The notes under the pieces are model-generated. The model did not search any database. It had not been told where the DNA came from and saw nothing but the letters and a program-made list of their open reading frames with translations. From contig JAFIGU010000074.1 of assembly GCA_017849555.1 (NCBI GenBank), forward strand, positions 1 through 44,460: DNA of 44,460 nt, written 5' to 3'. Each line of letters starts with the position of its first letter. Position 1 is the stretch's first letter. The position numbers and the translations under genes are program-made. Of this stretch, positions 35,142 through 43,940 are shown one piece after another. This stretch comes from Sphingomonas sp. Its GTDB lineage: Bacteria; Pseudomonadota; Alphaproteobacteria; Sphingomonadales; Sphingomonadaceae.

Positions 35142-36214
35142 CCTACGATATCGCGATCGTCGGCGCGGGCATTGCCGGCGCCACCCTTGCTGCCGCGATC
35201 GGCGACCGCGCCCGCGTGGTGATGCTCGAGGCGGAGGATATCGCGGGTTATCACGCCACCGGGCGCTCGGCGGCTTTCTGGTCCGAAACCTATGGCGGGC
35301 CGGGCGTCCAGCCGCTCACCACTTTATCGGGGCCGGCGCTGCAGGCGGGCGGGTTCCTCGATCCGCTTGGGTCGCTGCATATCGGGCAGGCGGAGGATGC
35401 GGCGCGCGCCGAGGCGTTTCTCGCCGCGTTCGAGGAATCCGGGGTGACGCTCGAACGCGTCGACCCCGCGGCCTATATTCCCGGGCTGCGCCCCGGCTGG
35501 ACGATCGGAATATGGGAGCCGAGCTGCACCTATATCGACGTCGCCGCGCTCCACGCCGATGCACTGGCGCGCGCGCGCAAGGCGGGGGCGGAGCTCGCAT
35601 TGCGCAGCGCGGTGACCAGCGCGGCGCGCGTCGACGGCCGCTGGCGGATCGAGACCGACTCGGGCCGCTATGAGGCGACGGTGCTGGTCAACGCCGCCGG
35701 GGCGTGGGTCGATCTGGTGGCGCGGCAGGCGGGGGCGGCGCCGATCGGCATCCAGCCCTATCGCCGGACGCTGGCGCAACTGCGCGTCGATCCGCCGGTG
35801 GCGGCGGGGGTCCCGCATGTCGTCCATCTCGGCGGCGCTTTCTATTTCAAGCCCGAAGCGGGCGGGCGGTTGTGGCTTTCGCCGCACGACGAGACCCCGG
35901 TCGCGCCGGGCGATGTCCAGCCCGAGGAACTCGACGTCGCGATCGCGATCGACCGGATGGAGCAGGCGGTCGACTGGCGGGTGATGCAGGTCGAGCGCAA
36001 ATGGGCCGGGCTGCGCAGCTTCACGCCGGATCGGTTGCCGGTCTACGGCTTCGCGCCCGATAGGCCGGGGTTCTTCTGGTTCGCGGGGCAGGGCGGGTTC
36101 GGCATCCAGACCGCGCCTGCCGCCGCGGCGATCGGCGCGGCGCTGCTGCTGGGCGAGGCACCGCCGTCGGGGATCGACATCGCGATGTATCTGCCCGATC
36201 GGTTTGCCGAATAA
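35138..36214 (+). CDS. FAD-dependent amino acid/glycine oxidase-family protein
   Basis: A 358-residue D-amino-acid-oxidase-type flavoprotein. The N-terminal dinucleotide-binding fold is VGAGIAGATLAAAIGDRARVVMLEAED, followed by HATGRSAAFW and the substrate domain. A second glycine-rich contact is GQGGFGIQTAPAAAAIGAALL near the end. Such enzymes oxidise amines or amino acids, releasing H2O2 or feeding electrons to the chain. The substrate is not identifiable. The four-base overlap with the hydrolase suggests a shared pathway. Confidence 0.82.
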   Translation: MTYDIAIVGAGIAGATLAAAIGDRARVVMLEAEDIAGYHATGRSAAFWSETYGGPGVQPLTTLSGPALQAGGFLDPLGSLHIGQAEDAARAEAFLAAFEESGVTLERVDPAAYIPGLRPGWTIGIWEPSCTYIDVAALHADALARARKAGAELALRSAVTSAARVDGRWRIETDSGRYEATVLVNAAGAWVDLVARQAGAAPIGIQPYRRTLAQLRVDPPVAAGVPHVVHLGGAFYFKPEAGGRLWLSPHDETPVAPGDVQPEELDVAIAIDRMEQAVDWRVMQVERKWAGLRSFTPDRLPVYGFAPDRPGFFWFAGQGGFGIQTAPAAAAIGAALLLGEAPPSGIDIAMYLPDRFAE

Positions 36215-36237
36215 GGGAAGGCGCGCGCAAATAAAGC

Positions 36238-36358
36238 CGTTCGCCCTGAGCTTGTGAGGGCGCCCATGAAAGTAATACTTTCATGGGACCCGCCGGAGGG
36301 CTGCTTTCTTCTTCGCGAGGAAGAAAAGTGCAGGGCTTCGACAAGCTCAGCCCGAACG
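36238..36358. repeat. Intergenic inverted repeat, family D, with nested palindrome
   Basis: Outer arms CGTTCGCCCTGAGCTTGT and ACAAGCTCAGCCCGAACG enclose 85 bases. The left part is interrupted, relative to the copy at 20471-20546, by a segment that carries the palindrome 36263-36287. The segment is flanked by two GAGGGC sequences. Confidence 0.8.
36263..36287. repeat. Nested 25-base palindrome, copy 2
   Basis: Arms CCCATGAAAGT and ACTTTCATGGG around AAT, 11 perfect pairs. It differs from copy 1 (17539-17563) at one pair, C-G there and G-C here, changed in both arms so pairing is kept. Confidence 0.75.
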
Positions 36359-36393
36359 GGGAGGGGTGATTGCGGCGCAATCGGCCTGGCTAA

Positions 36394-36852
36394 TTAAACC
36401 CGCCCGGCTCGCCCCGCCGCGATCGCGGCATCGCTTGCCAATTTATCGGCACGCTCGTTTTCCGGGTGGCCGGCGTGGCCCTTCACCCATTGCCATTCGA
36501 TCCGGTGACGCTTCGCCGCGGCGAGCAATGCCTGCCACAATTCGGCATTCTTGACCGGCTTCTTGTCCGCGGTCTTCCAGCCGTTGCGCTGCCAGCCGTG
36601 GATCCATTTGGTCAGCCCGTCCATCACATAGCGGCTGTCGGTATACAGTCGGACGCGGCACGGCCGGCTCAGCGCGTTGAGCGCCTCGATCGCCGCGGTC
36701 AGTTCCATGCGATTGTTGGTGGTGGAAGGATCGCCCCCCGACAATTCCTTCTCATGCACCCCCATGCGCAGCACGACCCCCCAGCCGCCGGGGCCGGGAT
36801 TGCCCTTGCACGCACCGTCGGTGAACGCCTCGACCTCGGACAATTCGTTCAT
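36394..36852 (-). CDS. rnhA: Ribonuclease HI
   Basis: A 152-residue RNase HI that degrades RNA in RNA-DNA hybrids. All four carboxylates are visible: D in [17 protein letters not shown] in [14 protein letters not shown] in [11 protein letters not shown], and the last D in [13 protein letters not shown]; the catalytic loop His is in [11 protein letters not shown]. The ATG overlaps the thrB stop as ATGA, so it is translated as the second gene of the thrB-rnhA pair. Confidence 0.97.
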   Translation of the reverse strand: MNELSEVEAFTDGACKGNPGPGGWGVVLRMGVHEKELSGGDPSTTNNRMELTAAIEALNALSRPCRVRLYTDSRYVMDGLTKWIHGWQRNGWKTADKKPVKNAELWQALLAAAKRHRIEWQWVKGHAGHPENERADKLASDAAIAAGRAGRV

Positions 36853-37808
36853 GCGACGCGCATCGCCAGCGCGGGATGATAATGGCCGAGGCGGCGCATA
36901 TAGGCGAGCGGGTCCTTGCGCATCACGAGCGCATCGGGCGGCGTATTGAGCCAGTCCCACGCGCGCGACAGCGCGAAGCGGATGCACGCGCCGCTGGCGA
37001 GCGTGGCGAACAGGCCGCGCTCCTCGGCGCTCAGCGGGAAATGCCGCTCATAGCCGCGGATCAGCGCCTCGCCGACCGCGGCGTCGTAATTCCGCCCGGC
37101 GCCGTCGAACGCCCAGGCGCCGTGCATCACCGCCAGATCGTAGACTCGGATATCGGTGCAGGCGAAATAGAAGTCGATCAGGCTGGTCACCGTGTCGCCG
37201 AGCATCAGCACATTGTCGGGGAACAGATCGGCGTGGATCGCAACGCGGTCGAGCGTGTCGCGCGGCCAGCGCGCCTCGACATGATCGAGCGCGGCGGCGA
37301 GATCGTCGTACAGCCCCGGCGCGATCTGATCGAGGCTGCGCCCGCAGCGATCGAGCAGCGGGCGCCATGTGTCGACCCCCATCGAATTTTCGCGGGTCGG
37401 CGCGAAATCGGCGACCGCGCGGTGCATCTCGCCCATCGCACTGCCCGCGGCGAGCGCCTGCGCCGGGGTGGGGTGCGACAGCGAGACGCCGGGCATGAAG
37501 CGGATCAGGCACGCCGGGCGCCCCTCCAGCTCCTGAATCTCGATGCCGTCGCGATCCTTGATCGCAGGCGGCACCGGCAGGCCCTTGGCGTCGAGATGAT
37601 CGAGCAACGCCATGAAGAACGGCAGGTCCGCCGCCGCGACACGCTTTTCGTAGAGCGTCAGGATGAAGCGATCGCGCGTCGTCTCGACGAGGAAGTTCGA
37701 ATTCTCGACCCCCTCGGCGATCCCCTTGGCCGAGACGAGTTCGCCCACGTCATAGCGCGTCAGAAACGCTGCCAGCACCTCAGCCGACACCTGCGTATAG
37801 ACCGCCAT
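36849..37808 (-). CDS. thrB: Homoserine kinase, APH-fold type
   Basis: A 319-residue ThrB of the aminoglycoside-phosphotransferase fold, phosphorylating homoserine for threonine synthesis. The start is [39 protein letters not shown], where the EGVENSNF loop is diagnostic. The catalytic loop is [12 protein letters not shown] and the metal site is [19 protein letters not shown]. The ATG is at 37806-37808; the longer open frame upstream runs into a repeat. It overlaps rnhA by four bases. Confidence 0.96.
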   Translation of the reverse strand: MAVYTQVSAEVLAAFLTRYDVGELVSAKGIAEGVENSNFLVETTRDRFILTLYEKRVAAADLPFFMALLDHLDAKGLPVPPAIKDRDGIEIQELEGRPACLIRFMPGVSLSHPTPAQALAAGSAMGEMHRAVADFAPTRENSMGVDTWRPLLDRCGRSLDQIAPGLYDDLAAALDHVEARWPRDTLDRVAIHADLFPDNVLMLGDTVTSLIDFYFACTDIRVYDLAVMHGAWAFDGAGRNYDAAVGEALIRGYERHFPLSAEERGLFATLASGACIRFALSRAWDWLNTPPDALVMRKDPLAYMRRLGHYHPALAMRVA

Positions 37809-37855
37809 TCTAACCCCTTGATTATATTTGCGGTGCTGGCCCGCTACCCACCCGC

Positions 37856-37939
37856 CGTCATGCCGGGCTCGACCCGGCACCCAGAGCCACAAAGGCTTTC
37901 GCTCGTTGCTCTGGATGCCGGATCAAGTCCGGCATGACG
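37856..37939. repeat. Intergenic inverted repeat, family A, copy 2
   Basis: An 84-base copy very similar to 6767-6849, with outer arms beginning CGTCATGCCGG and ending CCGGCATGACG, and an inner CCAGAGC/GCTCTGG pair. It fills the spacer between ispH and thrB. Confidence 0.82.
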
Positions 37940-37966
37940 ATGGAAAAGGCAAGATTGAAAACCGCC

Positions 37967-38929
37967 TCAGGCGACGGCTTCGAGCCCGCGCGGCAGCTTG
38001 AACGCGATCGATTCGCGCGTCGTTTCCACTTCGCGTTCGTTGATCGCGTAGCGGGTGGCGAGCAGGTCGATCAGCTCGCGCACCAGCAATTCGGGCGCCG
38101 ATGCTCCCGCGGTCAGCCCGAGCGTGCGCACCCCGTCGAGGAACGACCAGTCGAGCTCGGCGGCGCGCTGGATCAGCCGCGCGCGCGTACCCTCGCGCTC
38201 GGCGACCTCCACCAGCCGCAGCGAGTTGGAGGAATTGGGCGCACCGATCACCAGCATCGCGTCGCACGAGGCGGCGATCGCCTTGACCGCGCTCTGCCGG
38301 TTCGAGGTGGCGTAGCAAATATCCTCGCCGCGCGGCCCCTGGATCGTCGGGAAGCGCCGCTGGAGCGCATCCACCACCTCCGAGGTATCGTCGACCGACA
38401 ATGTGGTCTGGGTGAGGAAGGCGAGATTGTCGGGATCGGCCGGGGTCAGTGCCTCGACGTCGGCCAGGTCCTGCACCAAAGTCATCGCCCCCGCGGGCAC
38501 CTGGCCGAAGGTGCCGATCACCTCGGGGTGGCCGGCATGGCCGATGAAAACGATATGGCGCCCGGCGGCGACCAGCCGCTCCGCCTGGCGATGCACCTTG
38601 CTGACCAGCGGGCAGGTCGCGTCGAGATAGTCGAGCCCGCGCGCATCGGCATCGGCCGGCACCGATTTGGGCACGCCATGCGCCGAAAAGACCACCGGGG
38701 CGCCATCGGGCACTTCGTCCAATTCCTCGACGAAGATCGCGCCGCGTTTCCGAAGGCTGTCGACGACGAATTTGTTGTGGACGATCTCGTGGCGGACATA
38801 GACCGGAGCGCCGTGCTTCTCGATCGCCAGCTCGACGATGCGGATCGCGCGGTCGACCCCGGCGCAAAAGCCCCGCGGGGCGGCGATCAGCAGGTCGAGC
38901 GCTGGCTTGTCGGTCGGCTTGTCGGGCAT
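37967..38929 (-). CDS. ispH: 4-hydroxy-3-methylbut-2-enyl diphosphate reductase, second copy
   Basis: A 320-residue IspH with all cluster cysteines ([23 protein letters not shown]), [30 protein letters not shown] and [10 protein letters not shown]. It follows the canonical bacterial sequence more closely than the copy at 1991-2956, including the Asp after CAGV. By context it is the housekeeping copy, between msrB (37 bases upstream) and thrB. Two functional-looking IspH proteins in one 44-kb window is notable. Confidence 0.95.
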   Translation of the reverse strand: MPDKPTDKPALDLLIAAPRGFCAGVDRAIRIVELAIEKHGAPVYVRHEIVHNKFVVDSLRKRGAIFVEELDEVPDGAPVVFSAHGVPKSVPADADARGLDYLDATCPLVSKVHRQAERLVAAGRHIVFIGHAGHPEVIGTFGQVPAGAMTLVQDLADVEALTPADPDNLAFLTQTTLSVDDTSEVVDALQRRFPTIQGPRGEDICYATSNRQSAVKAIAASCDAMLVIGAPNSSNSLRLVEVAEREGTRARLIQRAAELDWSFLDGVRTLGLTAGASAPELLVRELIDLLATRYAINEREVETTRESIAFKLPRGLEAVA

Positions 38930-38966
38930 GGCGCGCCTTTACGGGCTGGGAGGACGGTGGGCAACC

Positions 38967-39437
38967 TCACGCAGGCCGGAAAGCGAGCGCGAGGCCGTTC
39001 ATGCAATAACGCTTGCCGGTCTGTCTCGGTCCATCGTCGAAAACATGGCCGAGATGCCCGCCGCAGCGCCGGCATAGTACCTCGGTGCGGATCATCCCCA
39101 ACGTCTTGTCGGTGCGCGTCCGCACCGCATCGGGCAAGGGCGCCCAGAAGCTCGGCCACCCCGTCCCGCTGTCGAATTTGGTGCGCGAGGCGAACAGCGG
39201 CAACGCGCAGCCGGCGCAGACGAAGGTGCCCGTGCGATGCTCGCTGTTGAGCGGGCTGCTGAACGGCCGCTCGGTCGCGGCCTGGCGCAGCACGCGATAG
39301 GCCGCGGGGGAGAGCCGGGCGCGCCATTGCGCGTCGGTGAGGGAGACTTCGAACCGTTCCGGCGCCGCCAGCGCCGCGCTGGCGATTCCGCCGGCGAGCA
39401 TGCCGAGCAGAAAATTGCGTCGGTTGGCGTTGGTCAT
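38967..39437 (-). CDS. msrB: Peptide-methionine (R)-S-oxide reductase, Tat-exported
   Basis: A 156-residue MsrB that reduces the R-epimer of methionine sulfoxide in proteins. Zinc cysteines are CAGC and CRRC. The core has [11 protein letters not shown] and GHVFDDGP, and the catalytic cysteine is in RYCMNGLAL. The N-terminus [25 protein letters not shown] has a twin-arginine signal, so the enzyme repairs periplasmic proteins. It is divergent from proA across a long inverted repeat. Confidence 0.94.
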   Translation of the reverse strand: MTNANRRNFLLGMLAGGIASAALAAPERFEVSLTDAQWRARLSPAAYRVLRQAATERPFSSPLNSEHRTGTFVCAGCALPLFASRTKFDSGTGWPSFWAPLPDAVRTRTDKTLGMIRTEVLCRRCGGHLGHVFDDGPRQTGKRYCMNGLALAFRPA

Positions 39438-39472
39438 GCCGTTAATCTAGCGCATCGCGTGCCAAATATGAA

Positions 39473-39551
39473 CCGTTCGCCCTGAGCCTGTCGAAGGGCG
39501 GCCCCACCCCTCGGATGGCAGGACGCCCTTCGACAGGCGCAGGGCGAACGG
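39473..39551. repeat. Near-perfect 28-base inverted repeat in the msrB-proA spacer
   Basis: Arms at 39473-39500 and 39524-39551 pair with 27 of 28 matches. The left contains TTCGCCCTGAGCCTGTCGAA; the right is its complement with one change. It is the best-preserved family D copy. It lies between two divergent start codons, unlike the copies found between or after genes. Confidence 0.85.
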
Positions 39552-39622
39552 TAGAGGCGACAATCGTGATTGATGCGTGCCGCCATTCCCACTCGCACCC
39601 CGGCATGATAGGCGCAGGCCCG

Positions 39623-40885
39623 ATGCTCGACAGCCAGTCCCCTTCCGCCCTGATCGCGACGATGGCCGGCGAGGCGCGCGCCGCCGCGCAGGCGCTCGCG
39701 CTTCTTTCCACCGAGCAGCGCCGCGCCGGGCTGCGCGCCGCCGCCGAAGCGCTGCGTGCCGCGCGCGCCGAGATCATCGCCGCCAATGCGCTGGATATGG
39801 AACGCGGCGCGGCGAACGGCCTCTCGCCGGCGATGCTCGATCGGCTGCGGCTCGACGACGCGCGCGTCGCGGCGATGGCCGACGGGGTGGCGACGGTGGC
39901 GACGCTCGACGATCCGGTCGGCGCGACGATCGACGAGGTGACGCGCCCCAACGGCCTCGTGCTGCGCCGCGTCCGCGTGCCGATCGGGGTGATCGGGATC
40001 ATCTACGAAAGCCGCCCCAACGTTACCGCCGATGCCGCTGCGTTATGCGTGATGTCGGGCAATGCGGCGGTGCTGCGCGGCGGATCGGAGGCGGTGGAGA
40101 GCAATGCCGCGATCCACCGCGCCTTCGTCGCCGGGCTGGCGCAGGCCGGCGTGCCCGCGGGGGCGGTGCAGCGCGTCGCGACCACCGATCGCGCCGCGGT
40201 CGGCGCGATGCTCACCGCCGACGGGCTGATCGACCTCATCGTGCCGCGCGGCGGCAAGAGCCTCGTCGCCCGCGTGCAGGCCGAGGCGCGGGTGCCGGTG
40301 CTGGCGCATCTCGACGGGATCAATCACGTCTTCGTCCACGCCGCCGCCGATCGCGCGATGGCCGAGCGGATCGTGGTCGATGCGAAGATGCGGCGCACCG
40401 GGATCTGCGGGGCGATGGAAACCCTGTTGATCGATATCGCCTATCCCGATCCGGCGGCGCTGATCGCCGCGCTGGTAGCGACCGGCTGCGAGGTGCGCGG
40501 CGACGGCCGCGCGCGTGCGGTGGCGCCCGGGATCGCGGCGGCGGACGATGCCGATTGGGACACCGAATATCTCGACGCGATCGCCTCGGTCGCGCTGGTC
40601 GACGGGCTGGAGGGCGCGCTGGCGCATATCGCGCGGCACGCCTCGCACCATACCGACGCGATCGTCACCGCCGATGAAGGCGTGGCGCAGCGCTTCCTCG
40701 CGCAGGTCGATTCGGCGATCGTGCTGTGGAACGCCTCGACGCAATTCGCCGACGGCGGCGAATTCGGGCTGGGCGCGGAGATCGGCATCGCCACCGGGCG
40801 GCTCCACGCGCGCGGGCCGGTCGCGCTGGAGGGGCTGACGACGTACAAATGGCTCGGGCTGGGGACGGGGCAGGTGCGGGGGTGA
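39623..40885 (+). CDS. proA: Gamma-glutamyl phosphate reductase
   Basis: A 420-residue NADPH-dependent aldehyde dehydrogenase-fold enzyme, second step of proline synthesis from glutamate. The catalytic cysteine is in RRTGICGAMETLL. NADP and substrate motifs include VRVPIGVIGIIYESRPNVTADAAALC, SGNAAVLRGGSEA, LIVPRGGKSLV, and the tail LTTYKWLGLGTGQVRG. The ATG at 39623 is used; an in-frame ATG at 39605 is also possible. Usually proB is nearby, but it is not in this window. Confidence 0.96.
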   Translation: MLDSQSPSALIATMAGEARAAAQALALLSTEQRRAGLRAAAEALRAARAEIIAANALDMERGAANGLSPAMLDRLRLDDARVAAMADGVATVATLDDPVGATIDEVTRPNGLVLRRVRVPIGVIGIIYESRPNVTADAAALCVMSGNAAVLRGGSEAVESNAAIHRAFVAGLAQAGVPAGAVQRVATTDRAAVGAMLTADGLIDLIVPRGGKSLVARVQAEARVPVLAHLDGINHVFVHAAADRAMAERIVVDAKMRRTGICGAMETLLIDIAYPDPAALIAALVATGCEVRGDGRARAVAPGIAAADDADWDTEYLDAIASVALVDGLEGALAHIARHASHHTDAIVTADEGVAQRFLAQVDSAIVLWNASTQFADGGEFGLGAEIGIATGRLHARGPVALEGLTTYKWLGLGTGQVRG

Positions 40886-40903
40886 TCGGCGCAAGTTGAC
40901 CCG

Positions 40904-40926
40904 CCGCCCGGACAATGCCGGGTGGG
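40904..40926 (+). terminator. Weak hairpin after proA
   Basis: CCCGG-acaatg-CCGGG with two further flanking pairs, 18-40 bases past the proA stop. No T-run. Confidence 0.3.
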
Positions 40927-40963
40927 GCAGCCGTCCGCGGTTTCGCCGGGGCGATCGTCTTGG

Positions 40964-41716
40964 TCAGGCGAAAATGTCACCCAGCCGATCGGTGTCCGGT
41001 CCGTCCTTCCATTCGCGCAACTCGACGAACAGCGCCGTGAACATCGTTGTCGTCCAGGTCAGGACGATCGTGTTGAGCAGCGACATGACGATCTGTGCAG
41101 GTAGGGCGGCCGGTTGCGTTTCCGGTCGAAGCCCGGCGGTGAGGACGACGAATCCCCCGAGCAAATTGACGATCAGGGCGATCGCGACGGTCAGCAGGAG
41201 TATCCCCAATATCTTCCACCGCGCGCCATTGGTCAGCGCGGCGCTGCGCTTGAACGCACCAAATACGCCGGGTTCTTCTGCGACCATCGCGACCATCGCC
41301 ATCGACCAGATCACCGCAAGAAAGATGCCCGGCACCAACAACAGCGTGAAGCCGATCCCGGTCGCTATCGCGTAGAGCAGGTAGACCGCCAGCATCGGCA
41401 GGCTGCGCATTCCGCCAGTGTATAGAATTTCGCCGAGGTCGGGCCGCCGTCCCTCGACATAGGCCAGCCCCGCCTGAATCACCGCCGCGACCGCGACGGC
41501 CCAGAAAAACAACTGGACCACCCAGCCCATCATCATCTTGAGAAAGAAACTGTCGGTCAGCGCGCCATAATAAGCGCCGGTTATTGCCTCGCTCAGGCTC
41601 GTTTCACTGAACAGCAGGCTGGGGATCATCGTCATCGCGAATGTCGTGCCGATGGTCAGCAATGGATGAGCACGGATTATCGCAAAAGCCCGTGCGAACG
41701 CCCTGCCCACCGACAT
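40964..41716 (-). CDS. Multi-pass membrane protein, YciC/DUF-like
   Basis: A 250-residue integral membrane protein with about six hydrophobic segments and the motif AMVAMVAEEPGVFGAFKRSAALTNGARWKILGILLL. That motif is typical of a group of membrane proteins with internally repeated FxxSxxLTxGxxWxIxG segments (YciC or glycerophosphodiester-phosphodiesterase membrane domain). Function unknown. The ATG at 41714-41716 (MSVGRAFARAFAIIRAHP) fits such proteins; an upstream extension is possible. It stands alone. Confidence 0.7.
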   Translation of the reverse strand: MSVGRAFARAFAIIRAHPLLTIGTTFAMTMIPSLLFSETSLSEAITGAYYGALTDSFFLKMMMGWVVQLFFWAVAVAAVIQAGLAYVEGRRPDLGEILYTGGMRSLPMLAVYLLYAIATGIGFTLLLVPGIFLAVIWSMAMVAMVAEEPGVFGAFKRSAALTNGARWKILGILLLTVAIALIVNLLGGFVVLTAGLRPETQPAALPAQIVMSLLNTIVLTWTTTMFTALFVELREWKDGPDTDRLGDIFA

Positions 41717-42169
41717 TCTATGATGATCATCGCCAAGAGCATATGCGACCATCGTGCTTTCCTCCCCCGTTGTTATTCACTCAGATCTGCATCTGCCCTC
41801 AAACTGCAATCGCCCCGGGCGTCATTCGCTTCGGTAGTTCGCGGGATTTTCCAGGCCTTAGCATCGAGTGCGCGGTTCGCTAAGTAAATAGCATTGTGTT
41901 TTCGTATATCCGTAGAATGTGGGGATAGCTTTATCGAACAAGACGCGGGTGGCCGGATCGATAGGTGTCTAATCCGCGCCAGCCCTCGGCATCATCGCTC
42001 CGGCGCGCGCTTTTCCGCTCAGCGCCGATGCACGGCGCGCTCGGTTCTCGCCCTCCAGCACCTTGCGCTCCCCCCGCTTGCCCCAATGATATCCGTGCCT
42101 TATCCTCCCGTTATTACGTGGGAGAATGAAGAACGATCGTCACAAAGTCGCAAAGGAGGACAAGGGGAT
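41717..42169. other. 453-base spacer before aqpZ
   Basis: I see no gene, tRNA or repeat here. It holds an AT-richer patch (about 41880-41930) that may contain promoters for the divergent membrane-protein and aquaporin genes, and at its end the strong ribosome-binding site AGGAGG (42154-42159) for aqpZ. Confidence 0.5.
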
Positions 42170-42904
42170 ATGGTGCCAATACACAAGCGTTGTGCCGCCG
42201 AAGCATTCGGCACCTTCTGGCTGGTCTTGGGGGGATGCGGCAGCGCCGTGCTCTCCGCGGCTTTTCCGGGCGTCGGGATCGGGCTCCTCGGGGTCGCGCT
42301 CGCCTTCGGGCTGACCGTGCTGACGATGGCCTATTCGATCGGCCATATCTCCGGCTGCCACCTCAACCCCGCGGTCACCTTCGGGCTGTGGGCGGGCAAA
42401 CGCTTTCCGGCGAAGGACATCATTCCCTATGTCGTCGCGCAGGTGGTCGGCGCGATCGTTGCGGCGGCGCTCCTGTGGTGCATCGCCAGCGGCAAGCCGG
42501 GGTTCGAACTCGCGCCCAACGGGCTGGCGGTCAATGGCTTCGGTTCGCAATCGCCGGGCGGCTACGGCCTCCATTCGGCGTTGATCATCGAGGTGGTGAT
42601 GACCTTCGCCTTCCTCGCGATCATCATGGGATCGACCGATACCCGCGCGCCCTCCGGCTTCGCGCCGATCGCGATCGGGCTGGGGCTGACGCTGATCCAC
42701 CTCATCAGCATCCCGGTGACCAACACCTCGGTCAATCCGGCGCGCAGCACCGGGCCGGCGCTGATGGTCGGAGGGCTCGCGCTCCAGCAGCTCTGGCTGT
42801 TCTGGGTCGCGCCGATCGTCGGCGGGATCCTCGCGGGCTTCGGCTATCGCGCGCTGGTCGGCGATCCGCCGTCGGCACCCCCGGTGGTCGGCGAACCGAT
42901 CTGA
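42170..42904 (+). CDS. aqpZ: Aquaporin Z
   Basis: A 244-residue major intrinsic protein with six membrane helices and two NPA half-helices, HLNPAVTFG and SVNPARSTG. His and Thr-type residues in the surrounding selectivity region favour a water channel over a glycerol facilitator. AGGAGG precedes the ATG. It sits 19 bases before nadD, probably by chance of gene order. Confidence 0.94.
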   Translation: MVPIHKRCAAEAFGTFWLVLGGCGSAVLSAAFPGVGIGLLGVALAFGLTVLTMAYSIGHISGCHLNPAVTFGLWAGKRFPAKDIIPYVVAQVVGAIVAAALLWCIASGKPGFELAPNGLAVNGFGSQSPGGYGLHSALIIEVVMTFAFLAIIMGSTDTRAPSGFAPIAIGLGLTLIHLISIPVTNTSVNPARSTGPALMVGGLALQQLWLFWVAPIVGGILAGFGYRALVGDPPSAPPVVGEPI

Positions 42905-42923
42905 TGACACGAGGCCGGTCGCG

Positions 42924-43550
42924 GTGCGGAATCTGACCCGCACCGGTCTCCTTGGCGGGTCGTTCAACCCGGCGCATCGTGGTCACCGCGGGGTCAGCCT
43001 CGCGGCGATCCGCGCGCTGGGGCTGGACGACATGTGGTGGCTCGTATCGCCGGGCAACCCGCTCAAGCCCAAAGCAGGGATGGCCCCGCTGCCGCAACGG
43101 CTCGCCTCGGCGCGGGCGATGGCGCGCCGCGCGCCGATCCGCGCAAGCGATATCGAGACGCGGCTCGGCACGCGCTACACCGCCGATACGCTGGCGAAAC
43201 TCGTCCAGCGCTATCCCAAACGACGCTTCATCTGGGTGATGGGGGCGGACAATCTCGTCCAGTTCCACCGCTGGCGCGACTGGCGGCGGATTGCGCGGAC
43301 GGTTCCGATTGCGGTGATCGCGCGGCCGGGATATGATGGCCCGGCCCACGCGGCCCACGCGATGGGCTGGCTGCGGCGCTTCCAGAGGCCCGCATGTCAG
43401 GCGAGGAACTGGACCGAGTGGAGTGTGCCGGCGCTGGTGCTGTTGCGTTTCCGCCCCGATCCGACGTCCGCGACGCAGCTTCGTGCTGCCGACCCGTCCT
43501 GGCATCGCCGCTTCCGCGGCGCCCCCGCCAAACCTTTTGCCCAGGAGTAA
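42924..43550 (+). CDS. nadD: Nicotinate-nucleotide adenylyltransferase
   Basis: A 208-residue enzyme that adenylates NaMN in NAD synthesis. The nucleotidyl-transferase HxGH motif is NPAHRGH, preceded by GGSF; WWLVSPGNPLK and WVMGADNLVQF are conserved further contacts. The start is GTG at 42924, since the ATG at 42904 is in another frame and quickly stops. The next gene follows two bases after its stop. Confidence 0.95.
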   Translation: MRNLTRTGLLGGSFNPAHRGHRGVSLAAIRALGLDDMWWLVSPGNPLKPKAGMAPLPQRLASARAMARRAPIRASDIETRLGTRYTADTLAKLVQRYPKRRFIWVMGADNLVQFHRWRDWRRIARTVPIAVIARPGYDGPAHAAHAMGWLRRFQRPACQARNWTEWSVPALVLLRFRPDPTSATQLRAADPSWHRRFRGAPAKPFAQE

Positions 43551-43552
43551 CC

Positions 43553-43939
43553 TTGCCCGCATCCGCCAACGCCTATCGATCGCCCGACGCCAACGGTGTC
43601 GCGGTGCTCCATAAGCTCGTGCTCGACAGCCTGGACGATGATCAGGCCGCCGATATGATCTCGATCCCGCTCGCCGGGAAATCGTCGATCGCCGATCATA
43701 TGGTGATCGCGTCGGGGCGCTCGACGCGACAGGTCGCCTCGATGGCGTCCAAGCTCGCCGAGAAGATCAAGGCCGAAACCGGCCGCTCTCCCCGGATCGA
43801 GGGGCTGCCGACCGCCGATTGGGTGCTGATCGACGCCGGCGACGTGATCGTCCATCTGTTCCGCCCCGAGGTGCGCTCTTTCTACAATCTCGAGCGGATG
43901 TGGTCGTTCGGGGACGCGCCGCCGGCCGGGAACGCCTGA
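43553..43939 (+). CDS. rsfS: Ribosomal silencing factor RsfS
   Basis: A 128-residue RsfS/Iojap protein that binds ribosomal protein uL14 and blocks subunit joining in starvation. Core motifs are IPLAGKSSIADHMVIASGRSTRQVASMA, GLPTADWVLIDAGDVIVHLF and RSFYNLERMW. The start is TTG at 43553, indicated by AGGAG five bases upstream (43543-43547). It lies between nadD and rlmH, the usual bacterial order. Confidence 0.93.
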   Translation: MPASANAYRSPDANGVAVLHKLVLDSLDDDQAADMISIPLAGKSSIADHMVIASGRSTRQVASMASKLAEKIKAETGRSPRIEGLPTADWVLIDAGDVIVHLFRPEVRSFYNLERMWSFGDAPPAGNA

Positions 43940-43940
43940 G

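Noticed and set aside
41717..42169. A tRNA or structured RNA in the spacer before aqpZ
   Set aside because: I found no cloverleaf, T-loop consensus or riboswitch core; short complementary segments are at chance level.
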